Of a DNA stretch of 64,000 nucleotides, positions 43,337-51,884 are shown piece by piece. The notes under the pieces were generated by a model. The model did not search any database, was not told the origin of the DNA, and saw only the letters and a list, made by a program, of their open reading frames with translations. Every line of letters begins with the position of its first letter. The first letter of the stretch is position 1. A program made the position numbers and the translations under genes. The stretch is taken from the NCBI RefSeq assembly GCF_018399035.1, contig NZ_CP073760.1:4526501-4590500 (forward strand), written 5' to 3'. This DNA is from Thiocapsa sp. Lineage in GTDB: Bacteria > Pseudomonadota > Gammaproteobacteria > Chromatiales > Chromatiaceae.

Positions 43337-44380
43337 ATGCGTCCAGCCCAGTTACTCCGCGTCCTCGAGCGCGAGTTTTCGAGTACCGCGGAAGGCCACC
43401 ATACCCCGGTCATGCTCTGGGGCCCTCCGGGTGTCGGCAAGTCGCAGATGGTGGCGCAGATCGCCGAGCGGCACCGAGTGCCCATGATCGATATCCGCCT
43501 GTCGCAGATGGAGCCGAGCGATCTGCGCGGGATCCCGTTCCGCGCCGGGGATCTGGTGGAGTGGGCGATCCCCGCCATCCTGCCGGATGCCGCGCGCCAT
43601 GGGCCGGCCGGGATCCTCTTCCTCGACGAGATCACCTCGGTGCCCCCGGCGGTGTCTGCGGCGGCCTATCAATTGATCCTGGATCGCAGACTCGGCGAGT
43701 ATCGCATTCCCGATCGGTGGGCGATCTTCGCGGCCGGCAATCGCCAGGGCGATCGCGGCGTGACCTACAGCATGCCTGCCCCGCTGGCCAACCGCTTCTC
43801 GCACTTCGAGGTCGAGACTCACCTGGACGATTGGGTCGCTTGGGCCTATGCGCAGGGCATCGACGAGCGCGTCATCGGCTTTCTGCGGTTCCGTCCGGAG
43901 CTGCTGTTCGATTTCGACCCGGCCCACAACCCGGTCGCATTCCCCTCGCCACGCTCTTGGGAGTTTGCGCACCGCTGTCTGAAGAAGTTCGAGGACATCC
44001 CCGAGCTGCTGCAGGGCACCCTGCAGGGGTGTGTCGGGCCGGCGGCGGGGATCGAGGTCGCGGCCTTCGTCGACAGCCTGGATCAGATGCCCGATCTGGA
44101 TGCCATCCTGGCGGGCGAGGTCGTGCCGGTGCCGCGCGAGATCGATCTTCAATACGCGGTCGCTGCTGCCCTGGTCGGGCGTGCCATCCGCGCGCAGGGC
44201 GAGCCGGACAAGGACCGCGTGATCGGCAACATCCTCGCCTACGCGGGTCGTTTTCCGCAGCGCGAGATGGGTGTCATGCTGGTGTCGGATCTGCACCGCG
44301 CGGTCGGCAACAGTCTCTTCGAGGTGCCGGCCTTCGCCGATTGGGCCGCGGTGGTCGCGGACGTGATGCTCTATGAGTAG
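43337..44380 (+). CDS. MoxR-type AAA ATPase
   Basis: A 347-residue AAA+ ATPase. Walker A GPPGVGKSQM (about residues 29-38), Walker B ILFLDEITS, sensor I AAGNRQGDRG and arginine-finger region LANRFSHFEVE are intact. The C-terminal lid domain has a helical bundle. It uses ATP to remodel a partner protein. AGAGGAAG precedes the ATG at 43337. The stop overlaps the start of the VWA-type gene by 8 bp (ATGAGTAG), so the two are coupled, as MoxR ATPases usually are with VWA proteins. Confidence 0.9.
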   Translation: MRPAQLLRVLEREFSSTAEGHHTPVMLWGPPGVGKSQMVAQIAERHRVPMIDIRLSQMEPSDLRGIPFRAGDLVEWAIPAILPDAARHGPAGILFLDEITSVPPAVSAAAYQLILDRRLGEYRIPDRWAIFAAGNRQGDRGVTYSMPAPLANRFSHFEVETHLDDWVAWAYAQGIDERVIGFLRFRPELLFDFDPAHNPVAFPSPRSWEFAHRCLKKFEDIPELLQGTLQGCVGPAAGIEVAAFVDSLDQMPDLDAILAGEVVPVPREIDLQYAVAAALVGRAIRAQGEPDKDRVIGNILAYAGRFPQREMGVMLVSDLHRAVGNSLFEVPAFADWAAVVADVMLYE

Positions 44381-45686
44381 CGGTGTCGGCAGTCCGAGCG
44401 GCGCGGGGGCATCCGATGCCGAGCGCCGTGCGATCGAGACCAAGCTCGCGGCGGCCCGCACGCGCTTGATCCTGGATAAGCCCTTCCTCGGGGCCTTGGT
44501 GCTGCGTCTACCGATGCATGCGTCGAACCCCGAGTGGTGCCCGACCACGGCCACCGATGCGCGCGCCTTCTATTACAACCACGACTACATCGCGAGCCTG
44601 AGCCTCGATCAGACCCAGTTCATGCTCGCGCACGAGGCCCTGCATTGCGCGCTGTCGCATTTTGCGCGGCGACAGCATCGCGTGAAGCACAAGTGGGATC
44701 TCGCCTGCGATTACGCCATCAACCCGCTCTTGATCGGCGAGGGTCTGAAGCCCCCGCCGAACGCTTTGGTGATGCCGACCTACAAGGGCATGACCGCCGA
44801 GGAGATCTATCCGCTCATCGACGACAACGATGCGTCCGAGACCCTGGACACGCACGCCTACGATCGCGACAACCAGCAGGGCGGCAGCCGGTCCGGCACG
44901 AGCGAGAAGGATCTCGATCGCCGGCCCGAGCAGCCACAATCGCAGCAGGGCGAGTCCGACGCAGAGCAAGGGGCGACACGCTCGGCGCAACCGAACCAAG
45001 CCGACGGGGCCGAGGGCGGCCCCGGGGAACCCCGGCCCGAACCCCTGACCCCGGACGAGCAGGAGATCCTCTCGGTCCAGTGGCAGCAGCGTCTCGCCGG
45101 GGCGGCTCAACAGGCGCAGCAGGCCGGCAAGCTCGGCGGCGAGATGGCCCGCATCATCGACCATCTCCTGCAGCCGCGCCTGCCCTGGCGGATGCTGCTG
45201 GCCCGCTACATGACGGCCGTCTCGCGCGAGGACTACAGCTACGCGCGCCCTTCGCGTCGTGCCGGCGACTTCATCAGGCCGAGCCTGCGCAGTCATCAGA
45301 CCGACCTGGTGGTCGCCGTCGATACCTCGGGCTCGATCAAGGCGGCGGAGCTGGAGGAGTTTATCGGCGAGATCGACGCGCTCAAGGGCCAGGTGCGCGC
45401 TCGCGTGACCCTCTTGCCCTGCGATGCGGCCTTGTGTGAAGGTGCACCCTTTCGGTTCGAGCCGTGGGATGGCTTGCGGCTGCCCGAGGCGATCAACGGC
45501 GGCGGGGGTACGAGCTTCCGACCGGTCTTTCAGTGGATCGACTGCGAGGGCATCCGTCCGGATCTCCTGGTGTACTTCACCGATGCCCAAGGCGACTTTC
45601 CGCCGGTCGAGCCGGCGTTTCCGGTGATCTGGCTGGTGAAGGGGCGGGGCAAGGTGCCTTGGGGGCAGCGCATTCAGCTCAACTAA
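44373..45686 (+). CDS. VWA-like / DUF2201 metallopeptidase-like protein
   Basis: A 437-residue protein coupled to the MoxR ATPase. Residues 20-130 form a metallopeptidase-like domain with HEALH (residues 87-91) as an HExxH zinc motif. A polar, Gln/Glu/Ser-rich linker follows (about 160-225). A VWA domain begins near 305: VVAVDTSGSIKAAE is the MIDAS DxSxS, with NGGGGTSFRPVFQWI and LLVYFTDAQGDFP as further MIDAS and strand elements. The pair resembles two-gene AAA/VWA systems (MoxR/CoxE-like, RavA-ViaA) that act on metal- or protein-assembly steps. No client is next door. The protein has no signal peptide and is probably cytoplasmic. Confidence 0.85.
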   Translation: MSSGVGSPSGAGASDAERRAIETKLAAARTRLILDKPFLGALVLRLPMHASNPEWCPTTATDARAFYYNHDYIASLSLDQTQFMLAHEALHCALSHFARRQHRVKHKWDLACDYAINPLLIGEGLKPPPNALVMPTYKGMTAEEIYPLIDDNDASETLDTHAYDRDNQQGGSRSGTSEKDLDRRPEQPQSQQGESDAEQGATRSAQPNQADGAEGGPGEPRPEPLTPDEQEILSVQWQQRLAGAAQQAQQAGKLGGEMARIIDHLLQPRLPWRMLLARYMTAVSREDYSYARPSRRAGDFIRPSLRSHQTDLVVAVDTSGSIKAAELEEFIGEIDALKGQVRARVTLLPCDAALCEGAPFRFEPWDGLRLPEAINGGGGTSFRPVFQWIDCEGIRPDLLVYFTDAQGDFPPVEPAFPVIWLVKGRGKVPWGQRIQLN

Positions 45687-45911
45687 AACTGAATCGCGTC
45701 CGGAGGGCTATGGGTTGTTTCGAGTCGGTTTTTGCCATTGCAGGAATCAAGACCCTCGGAGCGACGCGATTCAGGAGATTTCTTTCCCCAAGAAGCGCCT
45801 CGGCCACGAAGCTCGCGGATCGCGAAAAGTGAAGGTCGTCGAAGCCGGCGAAGGGCTCGCCCGGCGTGCGCTTTGAGGAACTACGAGGTGCGGATTGCGT
45901 CTCACCAAACC

Positions 45912-47420
45912 ATGATGATCCGGATGTTGATCGATCGGTGTCGGCCGTTGGCGCTGGGCGTGCTTGCGTTTTCGGCGGTGGTGTCCACATCGGTGTCCGC
46001 CGATCCCTTCAGTCTTCCCGATATGGGCAGCTCGTCGGACAACATGATGACCCGCTCCGCCGAGGCGCGGATCGGCAAGCTCTTTATGCGCAGCGTGCGC
46101 AAGGCGCTGCCCGTCATGGAGGATCCGCTGGCGACCAGCTATATCGAGTCCCTCGGCAGCGCATTGGTCGAGGCCGACCGAACGGCCGGCGGGAGCTTCA
46201 CCTTTTTCCTGATCGACGAGCCCGTCGTGAACGCCTTCGCAGGTCCGGGCGGCTATATCGGCGTCTACGGCGGTCTCGTCTTGGCGGCGGAGACCGAGAG
46301 CGAGCTTGCCGCCGTCATGGCGCACGAGATCGCCCATGTCACCCAGCGCCATCTGATGCGCGCATTCGAGGACCAGAGCAAGCTCAGTCTGCCGACGACG
46401 GCCTTGCTGATCGCCGCGGCCGTTCTCGGCGCCCAGGTCTCGCCCGATGCCGGGGCTGCGGCCATCGCCGGCGTCCAGGCCGCTGCGCTCCAGCGACGCA
46501 TCAACTTCACCCGCGACAACGAGAAGGAGGCGGATCGAATCGGGATCCAGACCCTGGCCGGTGCCGGTCACGACCCCTTTGCGATGGCCGGCTTCTTCGA
46601 GCGGCTTGCCAAGGCGACGCGTGTTTACGAGTCCAGCGCCCCGGAGTATCTGCGCACGCATCCGGTGACGGCCGACCGCATCGCCGACTCGCTCGGTCGT
46701 GCCGAGGCGTTCGGCGTGCGTCAGCGTCCGGATAGTCTGCGGTTTCAGTTGACGCGCGCCAAGCTGCGGGAGCGTTCCTATCGGCGCGCGGAGCAGTCCG
46801 TTGCGCATTTCGAGGACACCTTGCGGGGTGGGCGTTTTCGCGACGAGGTTGCCGAGCGTTACGGCTATGCCCTCGCGTTGCAGCGCGCGCGACGGTTCAC
46901 CGAGGCGAAGCGCGAGAGTGATAAGCTGATCGCAACCCATCCGAGCCAGGCCGAATTCGTTGTTCTGGACGCCGAGCTCGATCTCGCGCTCGGCAACAGC
47001 GCCGATGCCTTGGCGCATCTGAAACAGGCCGTGAGCCTCTTTCCCGGTCAGTGGCCGTTACGGGTCGCCTACGCGGAGGCCCTCATGTCCGCGGGTCAGC
47101 CCGCCCGTGCGGTGGACGAGCTCAAGGCGGTCGCCCGTGTGCGGCCGTCCAACGCCATGCTTTACGAGGCGCTCGTACAGGCGGCGACCAAGGCGGGCGA
47201 TCGCACGACCGTCGATCGCTATCGCGCGGAGAAGCTCTATGTCGAAGGCGACCTCGAGCCCGCCATTCGGCATCTCGAGCTGGCCTTGCGTCGGCCCGAC
47301 GTGCCGTATCACGAGGCGGCACAGATTCAGGTTCGCCTCGATGCCTGGCGCGAAGAGCAGCGCGACGAGAAGCGGCGGGGCGGGAACCCCCTGCGCGCGG
47401 CGACCTCGAACATGCGATAA
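45912..47420 (+). CDS. bepA: BepA-type M48 metalloprotease with TPR domain
   Basis: A 502-residue periplasmic protease that in E. coli controls outer-membrane beta-barrel and LPS-transport assembly. Residues 1-30 form a signal peptide ending near AVVSTSVSA. The M48 domain has MAHEIAHVTQRH (HExxH at about 138-142) and the third ligand in DNEKEADRIG near 210. The C-terminal half carries TPR motifs (AHLKQAVSLFPGQWPLRVAYAEAL). The first of two consecutive ATG codons at 45912 is taken. The ribosome site is weak. It is probably a single-gene unit. Confidence 0.92.
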   Translation: MMIRMLIDRCRPLALGVLAFSAVVSTSVSADPFSLPDMGSSSDNMMTRSAEARIGKLFMRSVRKALPVMEDPLATSYIESLGSALVEADRTAGGSFTFFLIDEPVVNAFAGPGGYIGVYGGLVLAAETESELAAVMAHEIAHVTQRHLMRAFEDQSKLSLPTTALLIAAAVLGAQVSPDAGAAAIAGVQAAALQRRINFTRDNEKEADRIGIQTLAGAGHDPFAMAGFFERLAKATRVYESSAPEYLRTHPVTADRIADSLGRAEAFGVRQRPDSLRFQLTRAKLRERSYRRAEQSVAHFEDTLRGGRFRDEVAERYGYALALQRARRFTEAKRESDKLIATHPSQAEFVVLDAELDLALGNSADALAHLKQAVSLFPGQWPLRVAYAEALMSAGQPARAVDELKAVARVRPSNAMLYEALVQAATKAGDRTTVDRYRAEKLYVEGDLEPAIRHLELALRRPDVPYHEAAQIQVRLDAWREEQRDEKRRGGNPLRAATSNMR

Positions 47421-47813
47421 AGTGCGTTCCAAGTCCGGTAGGACTGAGGTAACATTGTCCGGGCGTTGATGTCGGAAAAGTACTCGAACGAGCGCCGGTT
47501 GGATTGGAACGTCCCGCCGAAAAGGCGCCCGGCGGTCAACCGCATAATAAGATCGAAAGATGTGGAGGATTCACCGTTCATACCCCTCGCGAGTCGGATC
47601 GGGCCTCGAAGACTCGAGCGTCCGCGCAGTGAAATCAAATCTCGGACGAGCGCCGGCACCCGGGTCGATCAAGCTCGGCCGCCTCCCGAGTGCTTGCATG
47701 CATGCTGAGCAGGCCTATCGGGGGCATGGCTTTGGCTTCGGCTGCACCCTGTCCCGCGCGATGCTCGATGCATCCCAGTACCATACCCACCCATGCTCCA
47801 TAGGAGATGTCCC
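47421..47813. other. Intergenic region upstream of soxY
   Basis: About 390 bp with no coding frame that I can support. It contains the soxY ribosome site (AGGAG at 47803) and a palindrome GCATGCATGC at 47696-47705. No convincing -10/-35 pair is visible, though CATAAT at about 47542 is a possible -10. Confidence 0.5.
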
Positions 47814-48287
47814 ATGATCGATGCAAAACGTCGAATCCTGCTGAAGGGTTCACTCGCCGCCGGTACCGTCGGAGTCGCTGTCGGCGCAGGTCTGCTGTCC
47901 CCCAGCCTGGTCCTTGCGAGCTGGAACGAGGCGGCCTTCCATGCGAAGGATCTGCCGGCAGCCCTGACGAGTCTGATGGGTTCGGACGCCACCGAGACCA
48001 ACGAGGCGATCAAGATCAAGGCCCCGGATATCGCCGAAAACGGCGCCGTGGTGCCGGTCACCGTCGAGACGGATATGGAAGGCGTCACGTCGATCGCGAT
48101 CGTCGCCGATGCGAACCAGACACCCCTGATTGCCTCGTTCGATCTCGGAGAGTCCGCGGTTCCCTTTGTGTCCACCCGGATCAAGATGGCCAAGACATCC
48201 AACGTCGTGGCCGTGGTCCAAAGCGGCGACAAGCTCTACAGCAACGCCAAGGAAGTGAAGGTCACCATCGGCGGCTGCGGCGGCTGA
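47814..48287 (+). CDS. soxY: Thiosulfate oxidation carrier protein SoxY
   Basis: SoxY carries sulfur intermediates on a C-terminal Cys during periplasmic thiosulfate oxidation. The 157-residue protein starts at the ATG at 47814 (AGGAG eight bases upstream), has a twin-arginine signal (KRRILLKG, then hydrophobic, cleaved near LVLASWNE) and the family end TIGGCGG with the swinging-arm Cys. The middle, ITVETDMEGV-like (VTVETDMEGVTSIAIVADAN), is canonical. soxZ follows after 54 bp; no soxXAB is in the window, as in Allochromatium where soxYZ is separate. Confidence 0.96.
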   Translation: MIDAKRRILLKGSLAAGTVGVAVGAGLLSPSLVLASWNEAAFHAKDLPAALTSLMGSDATETNEAIKIKAPDIAENGAVVPVTVETDMEGVTSIAIVADANQTPLIASFDLGESAVPFVSTRIKMAKTSNVVAVVQSGDKLYSNAKEVKVTIGGCGG

Positions 48288-48341
48288 TCGAGTCGCTCAC
48301 CGCGGAACACGGCATAGACACCAAATTCGAGGTATACAGAG

Positions 48342-48653
48342 ATGTCAGACATCAAGATCCGCGCCAAGCTCAAAGACGGCGAGACCGAAGTCAAGTGCTT
48401 GATGAGCCACCCGATGGAAACCGGGCTGCGTAAGGACAGCAAGACCGGCGAGCTGGTTCCTGCGCACTTCATCCAGGAAGTCGTCTGCAAATCCAAGGAT
48501 CAGGTCGTGATGACCGCCAATTGGAGCGGCGGCGTGTCCAAGAACCCCTATATGGCGTTCAAGTTCAAAGGCGGCGAGGTCGGTGATCCGATCGAGATCG
48601 CCTGGACGGACAACATGGGCGAGACTCAGAACGCGGCCGACAAGATCACCTGA
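48342..48653 (+). CDS. soxZ: Thiosulfate oxidation carrier complex protein SoxZ
   Basis: A 103-residue SoxZ, with an immunoglobulin-like fold, which forms the SoxYZ carrier complex. KIRAKLKDGETEVKCLMSHP and GTGLRKDSKTGELVPAHFI-like (TGLRKDSKTGELVPAHFIQ) are typical, as is the end WTDNMGETQNAADKI. It lacks its own signal peptide and is exported with SoxY by the Tat pathway. It sits 54 bp after soxY in an operon. Confidence 0.96.
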   Translation: MSDIKIRAKLKDGETEVKCLMSHPMETGLRKDSKTGELVPAHFIQEVVCKSKDQVVMTANWSGGVSKNPYMAFKFKGGEVGDPIEIAWTDNMGETQNAADKIT

Positions 48654-48690
48654 TCTCGGGGCCCTCTGACCCGGCACAGGGACGTGCCCG

Positions 48691-48826
48691 GGCGATTTCC
48701 GCAAAATTCCATACCGTAGGTTGTGCTGACGATAAGAAGCACAACTCGCGCCGAGGTTTGGTTGTGCCTCGCACGGCTCGGCACAACCTACGCCACCGGT
48801 ATAAGGGTTCCCGGAATTCGCCTTAA
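48691..48826 (+). repeat. Structured 135-bp repeat (family R2), copy 2
   Basis: GCGATTTCCGCAAAATTCC opens a unit that matches 31248-31381, with inverted GTAGGTTGTGC and GCACAACCTAC and the same GGAATTCGCCTTAA end. It lies 38 bp after the soxZ stop, a similar position to copy 1 relative to tgt. Confidence 0.85.
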
Positions 48827-48849
48827 GTCACTTCCGACATCCTCCGGTA

Positions 48850-49809
48850 TCATCGCGACACCTGTTTGAGCGTATCCCGATCCGAAAGCGGTCCGCTGTA
48901 GATCCCCGGTGCGCCGTTCGGGCGCCGTCGAAAGCGCTTGTAGGGCCACACGTATTGCTCCGGGCAGAGCGAGACGCACTGCTCGATCCCTCTGTTCAAC
49001 GCGGTCGCCGCCTCGAGATCGTCCTCGCTGTCGATTCCGGTCGGCGCCGCGATGCAGTGCATCCTGAAGCCCCGTGCTCCCTTCAAACGTTCCGCGAACA
49101 TGAAGATCACGGGTGCGCCCGTGCGGCGCGACAGTCGGTTGACCAAGAGCATGGTAAAGGCCGGAATCCCGAAGAAGGGTGCGAAGACAGCACCTTTGTC
49201 GGCCTTGGGCTCCTGATCGGGTAGGATGCCGACGTAATCGCCGCGTTCCAGCGCCTGGACCAGAACCCGGATGCCCTTCGCCGTGATCGGCGCCAGCTCG
49301 GCGCCGCTGCGGGCGCGCGAGGCGAGGATCATGTCGTCGAGATACTTCTGCGGCTTGTAGAAGATCGCCGTCGGGCCCTGTGCCGCGAGGTGTAACCCGG
49401 CCAGCTCCCAGGCGCCGAGGTGGGGGGAGAGTACGATCAAGCCCTTGCCGTCGCGCCGCTCCAACAGCTCGCCCCCTCTCACCTCGCGGACCAGCGCGAG
49501 CACCTCATCCGCCGGGCGCAACCACAAGTGAGCGATCTCGACATAGGTCTTGCCGAACTCCCGCAGATTCCGGTTGCGCAAGCGGATCTGTTCCTTCGCG
49601 TCGAGCTCCGGGAAGCAGAGTGCGATATTGACGAGGGCGTTGCGTCGTTGTTTGTTCGGCCATGACCCGATCAGCAGCCCGATGGCCGAGCCGAGGCGGT
49701 GCAGCACGCCGAGCGGCAATCGGGCCAGCAGATGCATGAGGTTGCGCACCAAGACATCCTTCACGCCTGCGCTGTTCGGTCGTTCGACGGATTGCGCCTT
49801 GTGTCCCAA
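48850..49809 (-). CDS. Lipid A biosynthesis lauroyl/myristoyl acyltransferase (HtrB/LpxL-type)
   Basis: A 319-residue enzyme of the LpxL/LpxM family, which adds a secondary acyl chain to lipid A in the inner membrane. SPHLGAWEL is the HX4E catalytic motif, and PITAKGIRVLVQALERGDYVGILPDQEP follows. A TTG at 49809 is the likely start: GGAGAGAGG lies 4 to 12 bases upstream, whereas the next in-frame starts (GTG at 49764, ATG at 49737) have none. A hydrophobic N-terminal helix anchors it. Confidence 0.88.
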   Translation of the reverse strand: MGHKAQSVERPNSAGVKDVLVRNLMHLLARLPLGVLHRLGSAIGLLIGSWPNKQRRNALVNIALCFPELDAKEQIRLRNRNLREFGKTYVEIAHLWLRPADEVLALVREVRGGELLERRDGKGLIVLSPHLGAWELAGLHLAAQGPTAIFYKPQKYLDDMILASRARSGAELAPITAKGIRVLVQALERGDYVGILPDQEPKADKGAVFAPFFGIPAFTMLLVNRLSRRTGAPVIFMFAERLKGARGFRMHCIAAPTGIDSEDDLEAATALNRGIEQCVSLCPEQYVWPYKRFRRRPNGAPGIYSGPLSDRDTLKQVSR

Positions 49810-49978
49810 ACCTCTCTCCTTTCATTCTTCGCGGCCGGCCGATCCCGGTCGGGTGCGACACTGCGTCGCATCTCGGATTCGGATGACAGATCCGAGTCGC
49901 TTGATAAACTGCCGAGCGCCGCCTGTCTTCACGGGGGCCTGTCTGAACCGGGGCCGGCGCGGCGAGCAACGACAACGA

Positions 49979-50065
49979 TTAAACCGCGCCGACTCCAACG
50001 GTCGTGACGTCTGCCGCGGCCGATCCCATCCAAAAACATCTCATGCCGCGCCGGGCGCGGTTTAA
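49979..50065 (-). repeat. Type I dispersed repeat, full copy
   Basis: TTAAACCGCGCCGACTCC to GGCGCGGTTTAA, 87 bp in reverse orientation with core CGATCCCATCCAAAAACATC. It lies between the divergent acyltransferase and rhodanese genes, so it occupies the promoter interval. Confidence 0.88.
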
Positions 50066-50087
50066 CCACCAAACGAGGTATCCCCGC

Positions 50088-50516
50088 GTGAACGATGATC
50101 ATCCGAGACCACTGACGCCCCAAGAGGCATTCGAAATGCTCGAAGAGCATCCCCAGGCGGTCCTGGTGGATATCCGCTCCTCGATGGAGTTTCTGTTCGT
50201 GGGCCATCCCAAGGGTGCCGTGCATGTCCCCTGGATCGACGAGCCGGATTGGGTGGTCAACCCCCACTTCGTCACCGAGATCCGCAAGCTGTTGCTCGGC
50301 GGCGCCGTCTGCGAGCCGGGCGGGTCATGTGCGCCGGTCGTTCTGATCTGTCGGAGCGGTAAGCGCTCGCTCGAAGCCGGTAAAGCGCTGCTCCAGGACG
50401 GGCTCAAGGCCGTCTATCACGTCGACGAGGGCTTCGAGGGCGATCTCGACGAGCAGCACCACAGAAGCACTCAAGGCGGTTGGCGCTTTCGTGGTCTGCC
50501 CTGGGAGCAGTGTTGA
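50088..50516 (+). CDS. Rhodanese-like sulfurtransferase
   Basis: A 142-residue single-domain rhodanese starting at a GTG at 50088 with GAGG about ten bases upstream. The domain has AVLVDIRSSMEFLFVGHP and the active-site loop LICRSGKRS with the catalytic Cys. It would transfer sulfane sulfur to an acceptor; in a sulfur oxidiser a role in sulfur trafficking is plausible. The start codon lies 23 bp after a type I repeat, so any promoter within or before that repeat reads through it. Confidence 0.85.
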   Translation: MNDDHPRPLTPQEAFEMLEEHPQAVLVDIRSSMEFLFVGHPKGAVHVPWIDEPDWVVNPHFVTEIRKLLLGGAVCEPGGSCAPVVLICRSGKRSLEAGKALLQDGLKAVYHVDEGFEGDLDEQHHRSTQGGWRFRGLPWEQC

Positions 50517-50578
50517 GCCGATCGGCCCCGGAGGTCGCTCGGCCCGATCTATTCCGGGCCGGGCAACCGAAGCATGGA

Positions 50579-51154
50579 TCAGGCCCTGGACGCCAAGGCC
50601 GCTCGACGGTCCTCCGCATCACGTCGACAGGTCCCGAGGAGCTCGAGCCGGCGTAGGATCTCGCGCGCCGCGGCCAGGTTCTGCGGCGACGGATCGGCGA
50701 GCATGCGCTGCAGATCCTTCTCCAAAGACGCCCCCTGCTCCGCGAGATGGGTCAGCATCCCGGCCACGGCTGAAGCCGGATCGGGCCGGCTGGTCGCCTC
50801 GTCGAGGCTTTCCCGCAGCTCGATCTCGGCCATCAGGAAGCCGCCGAGGGCAGCGTATTCGCCGGCCCTCGCACCGTAGCCCTCGCTTCGGCAATCCAGT
50901 AGATCGAGAAGGTGGGCGGCACGCGCCAAGGGATCCAGCAAGGTCCGGTACGCCAGCTCGATCTCGATCGGCGACTGTTCCGGCGCCGAGTCGTCCGTCG
51001 ATCGCGGATCGCCGTAGGACGTGGAAACGTCCCCGTCGAGCAGTGCACGGTAGCGCTCGGACAGGCGTGATTGGTCGACGACAAACCCGATCGGCAGATC
51101 GAAGAGATCGAAATAGTTTTTGGAGCCGTCCACAACGGCGGAGATCGTTGCCAC
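50579..51154 (-). CDS. HscB-like protein without the HPD motif
   Basis: About 191 residues matching the Fe-S co-chaperone HscB in the helical C-terminal half (ELAYRTLLDPLARAAHLLDLL, FLMAEIELRESLDEA). The N-terminal J-like stretch NYFDLFDLPIGFVVDQSRLSERYRALL is recognisable, but the HPDRF loop needed to stimulate Hsp70 is replaced by unrelated DVSTSYGDPRSTDD. The start is uncertain: GTG codons at 51154 and 51289 are possible, neither with a good ribosome site. It lies where hscB would follow iscR, but iscS, iscU, iscA, hscA and fdx are not here. A non-functional or repurposed remnant is likely. Confidence 0.6.
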   Translation of the reverse strand: MATISAVVDGSKNYFDLFDLPIGFVVDQSRLSERYRALLDGDVSTSYGDPRSTDDSAPEQSPIEIELAYRTLLDPLARAAHLLDLLDCRSEGYGARAGEYAALGGFLMAEIELRESLDEATSRPDPASAVAGMLTHLAEQGASLEKDLQRMLADPSPQNLAAAREILRRLELLGTCRRDAEDRRAALASRA

Positions 51155-51316
51155 CTGCTGCGCGCCTCGACCCGGAATCCGACAACCGAGATCGAATCCT
51201 AGTGCGTGCAGGTGAGCGAAGGCAAGCGGAGAGAATCGTTTTTGCGAGGTCGAGACGCGCCTTTGGCTCGGACGACACAGGTCCGGCACAACGAGGCGGG
51301 ACGCAAAGGCTCCGTT

Positions 51317-51799
51317 TCAGGCGTTCGCGACGATGCGCTGAACGCCGAGCTTGACGTCGACGGCCGTGCATGTCGTCCCGGGCCGGTTGCCGGTTTCATC
51401 GCGGCGGTCCACGAGCTGCTGCAGGCTGATGTTGTTGAGATAATCGTAGATGCGGTCGCTGAGGTCGTGCCAGAGATCGTGGGTCAGGCAGGGACCGTTG
51501 TTCTGGCAGTTGTGTGCGCCGCCGCACCGGGTCGTGTCGACGTTCTCGTCGACCGCCGCGATCACCTCGGCGATATGGATGTCGGCGGCTTGGCGGGCCA
51601 GGTTATACCCGCCGCCCGGCCCCCGGACGCTGGTGACGAGTGCGCGCCGTCGCAGCTTCGCGAACAGCTGCTCGAGGTAGGACAGTGAAATGCCTTGGCG
51701 TTGGGCAATGTCGGCCAACGCGATGGGGCCTTGGCCTTGATGGATGGCCAGATCGAGCATTGCCGTAACCGCATAGCGGCCCTTCGTCGTCAGTCTCAC
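51317..51799 (-). CDS. iscR: Fe-S cluster regulator IscR
   Basis: A 160-residue Rrf2-family repressor, starting at a GTG at 51799 with GGAGCGAGG upstream. The winged helix has MRLTTKGRYAVTAMLDLA and GISLSYLEQLFAKLRR. The [2Fe-2S] ligands are in RCGGAHNCQNNGPCLTHDLW (three Cys and His), all present. It senses cluster status and represses isc-type genes. A good promoter with an IscR-like half-site lies at 51834-51862. The isc genes it normally controls are absent downstream. Confidence 0.93.
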   Translation of the reverse strand: MRLTTKGRYAVTAMLDLAIHQGQGPIALADIAQRQGISLSYLEQLFAKLRRRALVTSVRGPGGGYNLARQAADIHIAEVIAAVDENVDTTRCGGAHNCQNNGPCLTHDLWHDLSDRIYDYLNNISLQQLVDRRDETGNRPGTTCTAVDVKLGVQRIVANA

Positions 51800-51833
51800 G
51801 TGCGCCTCGCTCCGTTAATCGATATTTCACAGC

Positions 51834-51862
51834 ATGATACGGTACCCGACCACGGCGATCAA
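51834..51862 (-). promoter_or_regulatory. iscR promoter with IscR-like operator
   Basis: On the minus strand TTGATC (51862-51857) and TATCAT (51839-51834) are separated by exactly 17 bases, a good sigma-70 pair giving a leader of about 28 nt to the iscR GTG. Within it, TTGATCGCCGTGGTCGGGTA resembles the type 1 IscR site (TTGACT...GTCGGGTA), suggesting autoregulation. Confidence 0.65.
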
Positions 51863-51884
51863 TTAATCCATATCAAATTTGCGA

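Noticed and set aside
45687..45911. Gene or regulatory element between the VWA gene and bepA
   Set aside because: The 225-bp gap shows no coding signal, hairpin with T-run or repeat copy that I can support.
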